Below, one piece after another: positions 1 to 12,104 of a stretch of 64,000 nt of DNA. This stretch comes from Alopecurus myosuroides. Its lineage: Eukaryota; Streptophyta; Magnoliopsida; Poales; Poaceae. The position numbers were made by a program, and so were the translations under genes. The notes beneath the pieces are model-generated. The model ran no database searches, was not told the DNA's origin, and worked only from the letters and a program-made list of their open reading frames with translations. The DNA lies in assembly GCA_028641055.1 (NCBI GenBank), contig CM054057.1, forward strand, positions 581,609,940-581,673,939, in the 5' to 3' direction. The stretch's first letter is position 1, and each line of letters starts with the position of its first letter.

Positions 1-1195
1 CAAGATACAAATACTTTGGGTACAACGGAAAGGAAGGGATTATTGCAAAGAAGCGGCAGCTGGCTGCACTAACTAACTACAGAGGCGCGCTACAACATCC
101 GGCTAAAAGAAAGGGATAAGATAGCGTATCAGAACCAACTACAACTACTCACCAAACAATACCCATCCAATGTTACCCCCTACTAAGGAAGCAACCCAAG
201 GAAACTCACACGGTTGATTAAGGTGACATTCATCTTTATGGTGGAGGTAATCTATATTACTAGTCAAGTTATCATCGTTAAGTGTAAGTTGTATGAGTAC
301 TTGTTAGCCAGCACTTTCACCAAGTCATCCATAACCGCGGACAACACGGCTTCTCGAGAAGATTAACCCTGCAGGGATGCACCAATTTGGCCGTACACGT
401 AAGAATGACCCACCAGATGGAAAGGCCCTTCCACCAAGCGAGGCACTCAACACAACGCAACTCTTCTTCGCATCAAGCCCAAAGAACCCCGTGCAATTGA
501 GCGCACGGCTAATCAAGCCCCACGAAGAAAAGGGGACCCTCATAGCACTCTAAGAACGTGTCTCCCTAAATGCTGACTACAAAAGTTCCACCCTGGCGCC
601 AAGGGTTCGCACCTGCATATGCATACGGCAAATGGAAAACCCGAACTAAATGAGGCGATTTGGACGAGATGCGAATCGAATCAAAGTTGCGGGGGGCGCC
701 CATACTCGCCTCCCACATGCGGTTAGCGCGCTCATCATGGATCGGAGGACAAGACCCTTTTCCTAATTAAGTTCGACACTAGCAGGCCTCAAAACCACGC
801 CGGGCCTCCTGCCGGTGCCTTATCATCAAATTAATATTACCCAAAACATTAACATGTTGTTGATTAAGTTGAAACCCAACTATCAAACTAAACAGGTGAT
901 AAGACGGACAACAAGACTTGAGCGCAAACAACACTAAGCATGCAACTACGACACAAGGGCCAACAAGGTAAACAAACAACAGTTAATAGGAAGTGGAAGG
1001 AGGGCTATATCATGGTTGCAAGGTAAACATATGATAGGATCGAGACACAAGCATCGAATCATAAGGCTATAATAAAGGCAACGGGAAGAATCAGTAGCAA
1101 GTGATGAAAGGCAGCCATAGGCAGCAAGTGAGTATACTTGCCTGGAATCCAGCAAGTAGAGGTACATCCGCAGAACTTGTCGTTGCTCACATCAT
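1..1195 (-). mobile_element. Gypsy LTR fragment, distal part (minus strand)
   Basis: Read on the minus strand this continues the LTR that begins at 15627. The two parts are separated by the 10.9 kb insertion at 1196-12104, whose target duplication ATCAT ends this piece at 1195. A block at about 325-400 (CTGCAGGG, then the GAGAAGCCGTG and CCGCGGTTA words in minus orientation) matches a block at about 3640-3700 inside the inserted element's LTR. Host and inserted LTRs are therefore relatives of the same broad gypsy group, but too different to be one family. The LTR runs off the left window edge, so its end, primer site and coding region are not visible. Short ORFs here look like chance. Confidence 0.6.
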
Positions 1196-4100
1196 TGTAA
1201 CATCCCAAGTTTGCTAAACAAAAGTGTGTGGTGTTGTGTTCATATCATTCATGCATGAAAACAAAATTTAAATCATGTTTGAAACTAATTTAAATTGTGA
1301 AATTAAATGGTTTCAGAAAATCCCACAAAAAGTACTTAATTTGGGTTCCAAAATTTTGTATTGAAAAATAATTCAAATGCACCAACCCAAGTTATGGTTT
1401 TGTTGGAAATTTCATGAGCTTTTCAAAAACTATTTTTGCCAAATTTTATCCTTTCAAAAAGGCCCTCAAAAGTTTGTTTTCTGTCCTGTTTTAAAAGGGA
1501 AAGGGACCTCCTGGTGATTTCTCAAAGTTCTAGGGGGTGTTGCGCAAATCTTCCTTCTTCAACCTTTGACAGAAGGACAGTTGCGTGGAGGCACCACCGA
1601 TGTCGATTGCCACGTCCTGCTCGGTCTCGCGTGTGGATAAGGGCGAGGAGAGACCCACCCAGCACTCCTCTCTCGCCTCCCCACTCGCGCCCTCCCTCCC
1701 GCTCTCTGTCCCTTTGCCAAAACCAAACCCTAGCTTCCTCCGGCCGCCGCCTCGCGCAGCCAACTCCGGCCGTCCCGAGAAGAGATGATCGTGCGTAGAG
1801 CTCCGACGTCCTCCCAGCTTTCTCCTCGTCAAGTTTCGTGAGCCAGGAGGAACGGAAGCGCCGGAATCGGGGTCTTCTTCCCCGTGGCCGGCCAGGCTTC
1901 GCCGCGTCGATTCGTCGCTGTGAGACATCACCGAGCTTCCTCGGCCATCCCTGCGGTTACCCGGTGAGCTGAGCTACCTCTGGGTGCTCTCCGTTTGAAT
2001 TCCCGTGGCCGGAATCGTGCTAGCCGTGAGCAACCGTGGCGCCGCCGCCGCGCTCGCACGCCGGCGTCGCTCCGGCGACCTCCAGCAAGCGGCGCGACCA
2101 CCGTTAGGTTCGCCTCGGTGTTCTCTACGTGCTGGTACCCTTTGTTCCGTGAATTGCGCGCGGTTTCCGTCGATTTTGAAGGCTCCTGTGAAGAACAGAG
2201 ACAGATGACGTCACGTCTGCGTCATGGTGATGTCACAAATACAATTTTCCTCATTTCCAGAAAATAACTAAATGTTGAATAATTAATAACTATTGTTTTA
2301 TACTTCAGAAAAATGAAAGTGAGGTATTAAAATGTTCAGAAAATTATTCTCTACCCAACATACCATTTTCATTCATGTTTGAGAAAGTCCAAAAATAAGC
2401 ATTATTTTAATGTTGTTTAATCTTTTAAAATAGAAAAATAAGTTTTTATTCAAGAAAATTAGAAAATTAAAAGTTATGTACCAAATTGCTCAAAATGACA
2501 TTTGGAACCTATTTATGATGTTTTCAACCCCATTTGAGCAACTAAAATTGGACTCACTTTCAGAATCGCCCGAAACCCCCTCCGGGGCCTATTTCGGGCT
2601 AGTTTCAGTAAAAATGCTTAATTGCCATATTAACCCTAGCAACCCAAAGAACATGCTTAGGGCTTCTTTCAGTGCATTATCTTGCTCATGCATACATATT
2701 GCGCATTGCATCGATGCAATGTTTGATTGTTTTTCTCTTCCGGTGTTTTGCTTCTGATCGGTAGAACGCGACCCCGAAGAGAAGATCGACAACGCCATGA
2801 CGAATACTTGATCCTAACCGACAAGTCAGGCACTTATCCGAGAAGACATTTCAATTGGTTTTCTTATAACCAAGGCAAGCATAATCTCTTATCTGCCCAT
2901 ATATGTTTTCGAAGTGTTTTCCTTCTCGTACGATGCATGCTCTTACAAATTATCTTGAGTCAATAGATAGAGTTACCCTATTTATTTGCATAACCCAGAT
3001 ATCATGATTCAATGCTCCTAGCATACATAGGATTTGTTTGTGTGTATCGCCAGAGCCTCAAATATGCCTTGCTTAATCATACATGCCTGTTATCTCTGCT
3101 CCATCCGGTTGATGAATCAGAGTTACGAAATAATCTAGTATGGCAGGAAGTAGTGGTAAGTTAAGAGATATTTGATTAACATGATTTAAAGGTGTGGATG
3201 ACGAGACCACAAAGGGTCTGTGGTGGTTGTCTCGTTCATGCCCCTAGGAGCGAGTTCTCGTCTTCGAGCCAAGACTGAGCGTGCATCCACACGGGGGATT
3301 GGATTCCCCTCGGTCTCAACTTGCCTAGTTTGTTCCATGAGTTGCCTAGTTCGGGCTTTCCATTTCGATTTGCGGGGATATCAAAACGTTTTCAAAACTG
3401 GGACGTGGCGGTGCAACAGCCTGTGGCGAGAAAGTAGTTGAAGCACCGCTCACAACGATAGAGACCCGGCAGGAGATGGCCACTCCCTATTGGCGGTCCA
3501 TCTCTACTCGGAGCGACTCATGGAATAGGCGAAGCAAGGGAAAGGTCGTGGTCGACCTCCATCTGCCGGCACTTCCCGGAACAGTGCCAACATTCTGGCA
3601 TTAAGAGTTGGTTGATACGTGTGGTTAAAGTTGTACACCCCTGCAGGGTTAAATCTTTTCGAAAAGCCGTGTCCGCGGTTAAGGACGACTTGGTGACGGA
3701 TTCTGTGATCATAGATAACTTAAACGAAATGATTAAAACTTGCTGATAACGAATGAAGGATGCCTCCTCGGAGATGCCGAGAGGGGTTAACTTGTAGATT
3801 GAGTTACCGGAACAACTTGAGGAGGTGATCTTTGAAGCACGAGGTGCTGATATGAGTTGGTGGATTAAAAAGATGATGATATCAGTAGTTGAGTAGCTTT
3901 CTCATCTGTTTTCAAAATACTCCATGAGACGTGCTATTCCTCCCTCAACTTGGAAAACAAAGATGGCTTTACGCAAAATAACCTTCATAAACTCTTTCAA
4001 AGAAGCAGATATATAATAGGTTAAATAAGTCTTGTTGAGTACCTCCCGTACTCATGTTTGCTTCAACTTGGTTCAGGTGGAGTTCCTCAGTTCGGTGGTG

Positions 4101-4756
4101 TTTCAACGTGGACATCGACGAGTAGTTCGGGGTTCCGAGGTAGCAGCCTGGAATCTATGGGCTGGGACGTCGCCTTATGTTGCGGCCTCTTAGGCCTTTT
4201 TGGTTCTTGTTGATTAGCAACATAATTTGCTTTCCGTTGTCTGATGTAATGTTGGGTCGTGTGACCTCTGCTTGTAAGCTATACTCTAGTAACACCTGGT
4301 TATTAAAGCTTCATGTTTAGAGTACTGCTTTGATCGGTTGTTGGTTTCGAGCTCATTGTTATACAGTTTTGGCTATGCCTGCATAGTTGTCGCAGTCGAG
4401 GGGTTGTGGAGCCGATGATCCATGTCCGAGCCCGCCTGTCGATGTGATCGGCCTGGGGCGAGGTAACCCCAGTAACCCTCGATCGTTGTTGCACTTTCTG
4501 GACACATAGCATCTCTGTATAGCTTTGGTCCCGTTTCCTTCAGTTTCTTACGACTCGTGGACACTTGGGTATGCATAGTTGGTTATGACTAGCATGGATA
4601 CAAGGAGTAGTAGACCGGGGATCCGGACTACGTGCCGATGAATCCGGTCTGCCTGCCGTTGTTTGTTGCGGCCGGGGCTGGTAACCCTGAAGCCCTTGTG
4701 AGTCCATAGCTAGGAGCACATAACAGTATGTATATCTCTGGGTCCGGGGTCTGACA
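1196..4756 (+). repeat. 5' LTR (3561 bp)
   Basis: Begins TGTAACATCC and ends GGTCTGACA. It pairs with 8542-12104. By eye I count roughly 30 substitutions and small indels over 3.56 kb, about 99 % identity. The part at about 1530-2230 is GC-rich and resembles the 5' leader of a grass gene (CCAAACCCTAGC followed by CG-rich sequence). It gives several overlapping ORFs on both strands; as they recur in both LTRs without recognisable domains I do not call them genes. TG...CA termini are canonical. Confidence 0.93.
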
Positions 4757-4761
4757 AGTCT

Positions 4762-4773
4762 TGGTATCAGAGC
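4762..4773 (+). other. Primer binding site, initiator tRNA-Met type
   Basis: TGGTATCAGAGC lies five bases after the 5' LTR end. This is the standard plant primer site complementary to the 3' end of initiator tRNA-Met, and it fixes the element's orientation as plus. Confidence 0.92.
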
Positions 4774-7700
4774 AGGACTGCTTGTAGGAAAACCTTATTG
4801 CTTGGTCGATGTCGAGTCTAGTGTCTGTGAAAACTATTTGAAAACTTCAAATGATTGTGAAAACCCTTCTTAGGATTCTTTTTACTCCTTATCTGGTATC
4901 GCTCTAACTCTGGGTCTCCTTACCTGTTTTGATTTGAAAAGGTTTTGCTATCTCTTCTAGTCATTCAAAACCTAGGTGCCTTCTCTGGCAAGGACGTCTT
5001 TACCCAAGTTGACCTGGTGTTAAAGTTTCTAGAGTCGTGTGTGTTCCGTGTTCTGTTATCTCTCGACTCAAACTGGGAGATTCTCTTCCAATCATAATCT
5101 CTCAGAGTTGTGTGGATTCCACATTTCTACATGTTCTAAGTTTCAAAATCCTGAACCTCGAGATCTGCCTTTCATCTCGAATGTATTCCTCCTCTGCTCA
5201 AATTCTTCCGGAGTTACGCCGTCTCCTGAAAGATATTTCGTGATTGCTATTCATAGTGTCCTTCAAGGCACTAAGATAGTAGTTATTCCTTCCTCTGTGT
5301 TTTTAACCCTTGGACTTGAACCGAAGGTCCCGGAATGTGCTGAATTGTGGTGGGTTGAACCATGTGGTTTCATAACCATGTGATGCTCACACTATCAGTA
5401 CAGGATGCTGACCTTTAACCCAAGTTCTGTTTCTTTGGACCCTGAGGAACATCTTCTACCTCAGGATGGCTAGGTAGTTTCAACTCCAATAGCCGTAGGT
5501 TTTCCCTTGTAATCAAGAAGGGATCACAACAAGAGTGGTCATCATGAAATCCACATCTTCGTTTTTAATTCAGCTATACCGATCTTCTAGCATGGGTTTT
5601 ACAAAAGAGTATCACCTGTGCACTCCCCATGGCCTCTGGATTTTCCGGAGCATGTTCCTATCTTCCAGTTGCTCTCAAATCTCCATCCGTTCTTTTGAAA
5701 CCAAGTTGCATATGTGCGTTGGATTGATTCAATGCATTTTCTCTTGTTTTCCGTCAAAACGTTCCACCTTGGAATGTCAGGAGAAACAAACTCCAGCACC
5801 TCGTCCATCTCTAGGATCAGGTCAAAGTTTTGTAATTCGCAGACTAAAGAAGTTTCATTAGCTTCTGTGTCGTTCCACCTTCGAGTATCACACCCTTATA
5901 TATCAAGAGGTTGTGTTGTGTTTCATGGCCTCATTAATGAAGTGATGCTCTTACACGTCTTCACTCACCCTTCCTCCATGTCTGAAATGCTCAAGAAAGT
6001 TGGGTGTGCATTGAGGTGTGAATCAGTTATTCCTAGAAATTCTTTTTGCTTTGAAAAATCTAAGAACCATCTGTGTCCTTCTTAGCACTATTGGTCACCC
6101 GGTCTCTACTTAAAGTTGACCGTGTTACCAAATCCGTTCATTCCGGTGCATATTCTTGGTCAAAGAGTTAGGTTCACGCCGAAGCTCTCAAGATCATAAC
6201 AGTTGCTTTGAAAAGCAAGCCTCCTTTCGAACTCCAAGACATATCGGTAGGTTGTGATATTCTGGTTGTCTTCCAAGAAGTATCACCAGGTTTATCACCT
6301 GACCGCAATGTCTAAGTAAGGGGTAATTTGAACTACTCCTTTCTCCAAGAAAACAGTGCTGGATATCCTGGACTAGTGGTTGAGCTTAAACAACAACTTG
6401 GAGAGTTGAAAGGCAAAAGCTCCGCCAACTTGTTCCTTAGATAAGGGATATCTAGTTTACCTCGTGTTGAAGCATGATAGTATCTCTTTAATGGAGATGC
6501 TGTCATTCGACCTTGATTTGATTTGGGCTATCGTCAGATCAAGTCCAGATTCAAGGACTATCCTGATGGTGTTTTCACTCATGGTGTTTGGCCCGAGTAC
6601 ACCTCATGTCCTTTGGTCTGACCAATGTTCTGCCTTGTTCATATATCATATTAAATCTCTCTTATTGGAGTGTCTTGATAAGTGTGTTTTCGAGCCCATC
6701 GATGACATTCCTATTTCCTCCAAGTTGCGAGAGGATCATGTTGAACATTGGCAACAATGTTGGAAACTTTTGAGAACCAACTTTGTGTTATCGCGAAGTT
6801 GTGTTCTGGATGTTTGAAGTGATTTTCTCGGGTTCGTGTGCTTTTGGTGAAAGTTGTCGTCATGGATCGGAGAATAGTTTTTGTTCCCTCGGGAATAATC
6901 TTAAGTCAGTCATGCTCGTGTGGACTATTCTTGAGATGGTAGGTTGGTTTTTACCTCCATTCACTTAAAGAAGTTTGCATCCACGCTAAGCCACTGACTG
7001 ATTTTCCTTGAAAGAAGAAGTCCAAGATCTTGGTAATCTTTATTATCATCTCCCAACCAAGGACTCTGATGTGTTTTGTTGCAAGTAATTCATGTAGGTG
7101 CAACCGTCTTTCGCAATTTGCTAATACATGAGTTCTGCGATCTCGCTCATCTTCTTGAGCTTGGCATCATAGACCATATCTTGAGAATCCAGCATATGTA
7201 TCTCGTTGGTAAACGGTGCAAATCTCTTCGATCAAACATACCGAGTCTTGTTTTTAAACCCACTAACCAGAGCTGAATCTCAAGCAGCAACGATGGTTGG
7301 TGTTTCTTCAAGAGTATTGAACTAGGTCTATTTGAAAATACGGCATGGTTGATGTTGTGGTTGACACAATTAGCCGAAAGATCTAATGTCAGATTCCCTT
7401 GAATCCGTAAGAACAACCACTCTCCGTGAGGATTATGGTGTGGCTCATTCTAATAAGTTTTCCTTCCCGTTCTTCCGAACCGAAGGTCAAATTTCACTTG
7501 ATGACCTATAGAAGGCTTGTCATGAGCCTGATATTGGTATCTAGAACATCAGGAGAACCTGGAAGTTGATCTTTCCAATATCTCTCCGTTGAACCTCCAA
7601 AACCTTTGTTTTAGTGGAAACAAGTATATCATGAGACCATCTCGTGGTGTTTTGTAACCGCCTTTGATCAGTTTCCTTTTTCAAGTGGTTTATACTTGAA

Positions 7701-8527
7701 GTTCTGTTCATCTCACACATTGTGTGAATTTGTCAGTTACTTCAGCCATGGGATCTTAACCATATGGTAACCGTATTGCTACTTCAAATCCATCATATGA
7801 AAGAGATTCCCTATTACTTCTGGTGTTTCAACCCTCGTTGGTTAACTATCCTTATGGTGTGACCAAGAACTCCTCCTTATTTACGGTGTTCCAACATTCT
7901 TTGTTTACTCATATTCCGTCGTGAAGTGACATTCTTTTCTTGACAAGGTTTAGAAATTTTTTTTGACGGAAATGAAAGTTCCTTCATCTTATGTGTCTAC
8001 TCCTAAGAGTGAACATGATCATGTATCAAATTTTCTCCGACGCACGATTACAGTGTTTTCTCGTGTTCTCCCTCGTCTACGGATATTACGTTGTGGTATC
8101 CAAGACAGTTCTTTCCATCTTTGTTTTCTGTTTGAAGAAACCTCGATGTCATAAGTTTTCCAACCTTTCTTTTCCAAAAGGATTTAAAGTCTTGTGCAAA
8201 GCTCATATTCTAAATCCTTTCAAGAACCATCGTCCATAAACTTGAAACCATCTTCTATTCCCTCTGTTATCTTGATGTGTTTCATGCCTGCTAACTCAAA
8301 CAGTTCTTTACGAACATTCTTGTCATGAGTTACCCATGAGATACTCGATCTTCGTGAAGATCAAACCTTAAGAGTTTTCCCTCTCACCTAAGGTGTAGCT
8401 GCTGGAGATCTTCGCAAGTGCTACAGACCAATCCCTTCGAGAAGAGAACCGTAAGGTTCGAGAAGATCGTTCAAAACCGGTGTTCCTTCTTTCTTCTCCT
8501 TCGGGAATCTCGGGACGAGATTCTTGT
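4774..8527 (+). pseudogene. Scrambled pol remnant forming the interior of the 1196-12104 element
   Basis: No frame is open for long, but ordered traces of a gypsy polyprotein can be seen. At about 5262-5350 the phrase LTLGLEPKVPEC resembles the retropepsin region of chromoviruses. At about 6520-6830 a reverse transcriptase core is legible only by switching frames: the words MSFGLTN (about 6606-6627) and IDDIPISSKLREDHVEHW (about 6697-6750) correspond to the MPFGLTNAP motif and to the catalytic DD followed by the connecting strand. Near 8500 the tail CGGGACGAGATTCTTGTAAG matches the usual end of such elements. Every frame carries many stops and the RNase H and integrase motifs are not recognisable. 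The decay is far deeper than the roughly 1 % divergence of the LTRs, so the interior was already defective when this copy transposed. Confidence 0.7.
6520..6830 (+). pseudogene. Reverse transcriptase core remnant
   Basis: Best preserved part of the interior. In order, on plus: a trace of the DLIWAIVRS strand (cf. DLRSGYHQI), the MSFGLTN motif in a second frame, and KCVFEPIDDIPISSKLREDH in a third frame, where IDD stands where active enzymes have (Y/F)xDD. Spacing of the three words matches family members. At least two frame changes and several stops lie between them, so no functional polymerase is encoded. Confidence 0.72.
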
Positions 8528-8541
8528 AAGGGGGGTAGATT
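8528..8541 (+). other. Polypurine tract of the 1196-12104 element
   Basis: AAGGGGGGTAGATT directly abuts the 3' LTR start at 8542. Position and G run are as expected for the plus-strand DNA primer of an LTR retrotransposon. Confidence 0.85.
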
Positions 8542-11500
8542 TGTAACATCCCAAGTTTTCTAAACAAAAGTGTGTGGTGTTGTGTTCATATCATTCATGC
8601 ATGAAAACAAAATTTAAATCATGTTTGAAACTAATTTAAATTGTGAAATTAAATGGTTTCAGAAAATCCCACAAAAAGTACTTAATTTGGGTTCCAAAAT
8701 TTTGTATTGAAAAATAATTCAAATGCACCAACCCAAGTTATGATTTTGTTGGAAATTTCATGAGCTTTTCAAAAACTATTTTTGCCAAATTTTATCCTTT
8801 CAAAAAGGCCCTCAAAAGTTTGTTTTCTGTCCTGTTTTAAAAGGGAAAGGGACCTCCTGGTGATTTCTCAAAGTTCTAGGGGGTGTTGCGCAAATCTTCC
8901 TTCTTCAACCTTTGACAGAAGGACAGTTGCGTGGAGGCACCGCCGATGTCGATTGCCACGTCCTGCTCGGTCTCGCGTGTGGATAAGGGCGAGGAGAGAC
9001 CCACCCAGCACTCCTCTCTCGCCTCCCCACTCGCGCCCTCCCTCCCGCTCTCTGTCCCTTTGCCGAAACCAAACCCTAGCTTTCTCCGGCCGCCGCCTCG
9101 CGCAGCCAACTCCGGCCGTCCCGAGAAGAGATGATCGTGCGTAGAGCTCCGACGTCCTCCCAGCTTTCTCCTCGTCAAGTTTCGTGAGCCAGGAGGAACG
9201 GAAGCGCCGGAATCGGGGTCTTCTTCCCCGTGGCCGGCCAGGCTTCGCCGCGTCGATTCGTCGCTGTGAGACATCACCGAGCTTCCTCGGCCATCCCTGC
9301 GGTTACCCGGTGAGCTGAGCTACCTCTGGGTGCTCTCCGTTTGAATTCCCGTGGCCGGAATCGTGCTAGCCGTGTGCAACCGTGGCGCCGCCGCCGCGCT
9401 CGCACGCCGGCGTCGCTCCGGCGACCTCCAGCAAGCGGCGCGACCACCGTTAGGTTCGCCTCGGTGTTCTCTACGTGCTGGTACCCTTTGTTCCGTGAAT
9501 TGCGCGCGGTTTCCGTCGATTTTGAAGGCTCCTGTGAAGAACAGAGACAGATGACGTCACGTCTGCGTCATGGCGATGTCACAAATACAATTTTCCTCAT
9601 TTCCAGAAAATAACTAAATGTTGAATAATTAATAACTATTGTTTTATACTTCAGAAAAATGAAAGTGAGGTATTAAAATGTTCAGAAAATTATTCTCTAC
9701 CCAACTATACCATTTTCATTCATGTTTGAGAAAGTCCAAAAATAAGCATTATTTTAATGTTGTTTAATCTTTTAAAATAGAAAAATAAGTTTTTATTCAA
9801 GAAAATTAGAAAATTAAAAGTTATATACCAAATTGCTCAAAATGACATTTGGAACCTATTTATGATGTTTTCAACCCCATTTGAGCAACTAAAATTGGAC
9901 TCACTTTCAGAATCGCCCGAAACCCCCTCCGGGGCCTATTTCGGGCTAGTTTCAGTAAAAATGCTTAATTGCCATATTAACCCTAGCAACCCAAAGAACA
10001 TGCTTAGGGCTTCTTTCAGTGCATTAACTTGCTCATGCATACATATTGCGCATTGCATCGATGCAATGTTTGATTGTTGTTTCTCTTCCGGTGTTTTGCT
10101 TCTGATCGGTAGAACGCGACCCCGAAGAGAAGATCGACAACGCCATGACGAATACTTGATCCTAACCGACAAGTCAAGCACTTATCCGAGAAGACATTTC
10201 AATTGGTTTTCTTATAACCAAGGCAAGCATAATCTCTTATCTGCCCATATATGTTTTCGAAGTGTTTTCCTTCTCGTACGATGCATGCTCTTACAAATTA
10301 TCTTGAGTCAATAGATAGAGTTACCCTATTTATTTGCATAACCCAGATATCATGATTCAATGCTCCTAGCATACATAGGATTTGTTTGTGTGTATCGCTA
10401 GAGCCTCAAATATGCCTTGCTTAATCATACATGCCTGTTATCTCTGCTCCATCCGGTTGATGAATCAGAGTTACGAAATAATCTAGTATGGCAGGAAGTA
10501 GTGGTAAGTTAAGAGATATTTGATTAACATGATTTAAAGGTGTGGATGACGAGACCACAAAGGGTCTGTGGTGGTTGTCTCGTTCATGCCCCTAGGAGCG
10601 AGTTCTCGTCTTCGAGCCAAGACTGAGCGTGCATCCACACGGGGGATTGGATTCCCTCGGTCTCAACTTGCCTAGTTTGTTCCATGAGTTGCCTAGTTCG
10701 GGCTTTCCATTTCGATTTGCGGGGATATCAAAACGTTTTCAAAACTAGGACGTGGCGGTGCAACAGCCTGTGGCGAGACAGTAGTTGAAGCACCGCTCAC
10801 AACGATAGAGACCCGGCAGGAGATGGCCACTCCCTATTGGCGGTCCATCTCTACTCGGAGCGACTCATGGAATAGGCGAAGCAAGGGAAAGGTCGTGGTC
10901 GACCTCCATCTGCCGGCACTTCCCGGAATAGTGCCAACATTTTGGCATTAAGAGTTGGTTGATACGTGTGGTTAAAGTTGTACACCCCTGCAGGGTTAAA
11001 TCTTTTCGAAAAGCCGTGTCCGCGGTTAAGGACGACTTGGTGACGGATTCTGTGATCATAGATAACTTAAACGGAATGATTAAAACTTGTTGATAACGAA
11101 TGAAGGATGCCTCCTCGGAGATGCCGAGAGGTGTTACCTTGTAGATTGAGTTACCGGAACAACTTGAGGAGGTGATCTTTGAAGCACGAGGTGCTGATAT
11201 GAGTTGGTGGATTAAAAAGATGATGATATCAGTAGTTGAGTAGCTTTCTCATCTGTTTTCAAAATACTACATGAGACGTGCTATTCCTCCCTCAACTTGG
11301 AAAACAAAGATGGCTTTACGCAAAATAACCTTCATAACTCTTTCTAAAAGAAGCAAATATATAATAGGTTAAATAAGTCTTGTTGAGTACCTCCCGTACT
11401 CATGTTTGCTTCAACTTGGTTCAGGTGGAGTTCCTCAGTTCGGTGGTGTTTCAACGTGGACATCGACGAGTAGTTCGGGGTTCCCAGGTAGCAGCCTAGA

Positions 11501-12104
11501 ATCTATGGGCTGGGACGTCGCCTTATGTTGCGGCCTCTTAGGCCTTTTTGGTTCTTGTTGATTAGCAACATAATTTGCTTTCCGTTGTCTGATGTAATGT
11601 TGGGTCGTGTGACCTCTGCTTGTAAGCTATACTCTAGTAACACCTGGTTATTAAAGCTTCATGTTTAGAGTACTGCTTTGATCGGTTGTTGGTTTCGAGC
11701 TCATTGTTATACAGTTTTGGCTATGCCTGCATAGTTGTCGCAGTCGAGGGGTTGTGGAGCCGATGATCCATGTCCGAGCCCGCCTGTCGATGTGATCGGC
11801 CTGGGGCGAGGTAACCCCAGTAACCCTCGATTGTTGTTGCACTTTCTGGACACATAGCATCTCTGTATAGCTTTGGTCCCGTTTCCTTCAGTTTCTTACG
11901 ACTCGTGGACACTTGGGTATGCATAGTTGGTTATGACTAGCATGGATACAAGGAGTAGTAGACCGGGGATCCGGACTACGTGCCGATGAATCCGGTCTGC
12001 CTGCCGTTGTTTGTTGCGGCCGGGGCTGGTAACCCTGAAGCCCTTGTGAGTCCATGGCTAGGAGCACATAACAGTATGTATATCTCTGGGTCCGGGGTCT
12101 GACA
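8542..12104 (+). repeat. 3' LTR (3563 bp)
   Basis: Near-identical partner of 1196-4756 (about 99 % by eye). It ends TCTGACA and is followed by the second ATCAT target copy at 12105-12109. Small indels relative to the 5' LTR are visible near 9704, 10078, 10651 and 11335. Confidence 0.93.

Larger units (their letters stand above)
1196..12104 (+). mobile_element. Complete non-autonomous Ty3/gypsy LTR retrotransposon, chromovirus-like (Tekay-type ending)
   Basis: Both ends are defined: the element starts TGTAACATCC at 1196, ends TCTGACA at 12104, and is flanked by a perfect 5-bp duplication ATCAT (1191-1195 and 12105-12109). The LTRs are 1196-4756 and 8542-12104. A methionine-initiator-type primer site follows the 5' LTR and a G-rich polypurine tract precedes the 3' LTR. 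The 3.8 kb interior has no ORF longer than about 125 codons. Recognisable scraps of protease and reverse transcriptase occur in shifting frames. The phrase before the 3' LTR (CGGGACGAGATTCTT then the G run) is characteristic of Tekay and related chromoviruses, which is the basis for the clade call. Mobilisation must have depended on proteins from another element. Confidence 0.88.

Noticed and set aside
1436..2267. Several overlapping ORFs of 67-133 codons on both strands, repeated at 8782-9613
   Set aside because: They lie in the GC-rich leader-like part of two LTRs, are Pro/Arg/Ser-rich from composition, overlap each other on opposite strands and show no domain.
5037..8239. Short ORFs in the interior of the 1196-12104 element considered as genes
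   Set aside because: They cut across the pol traces in varying frames and are shadows of decayed sequence.
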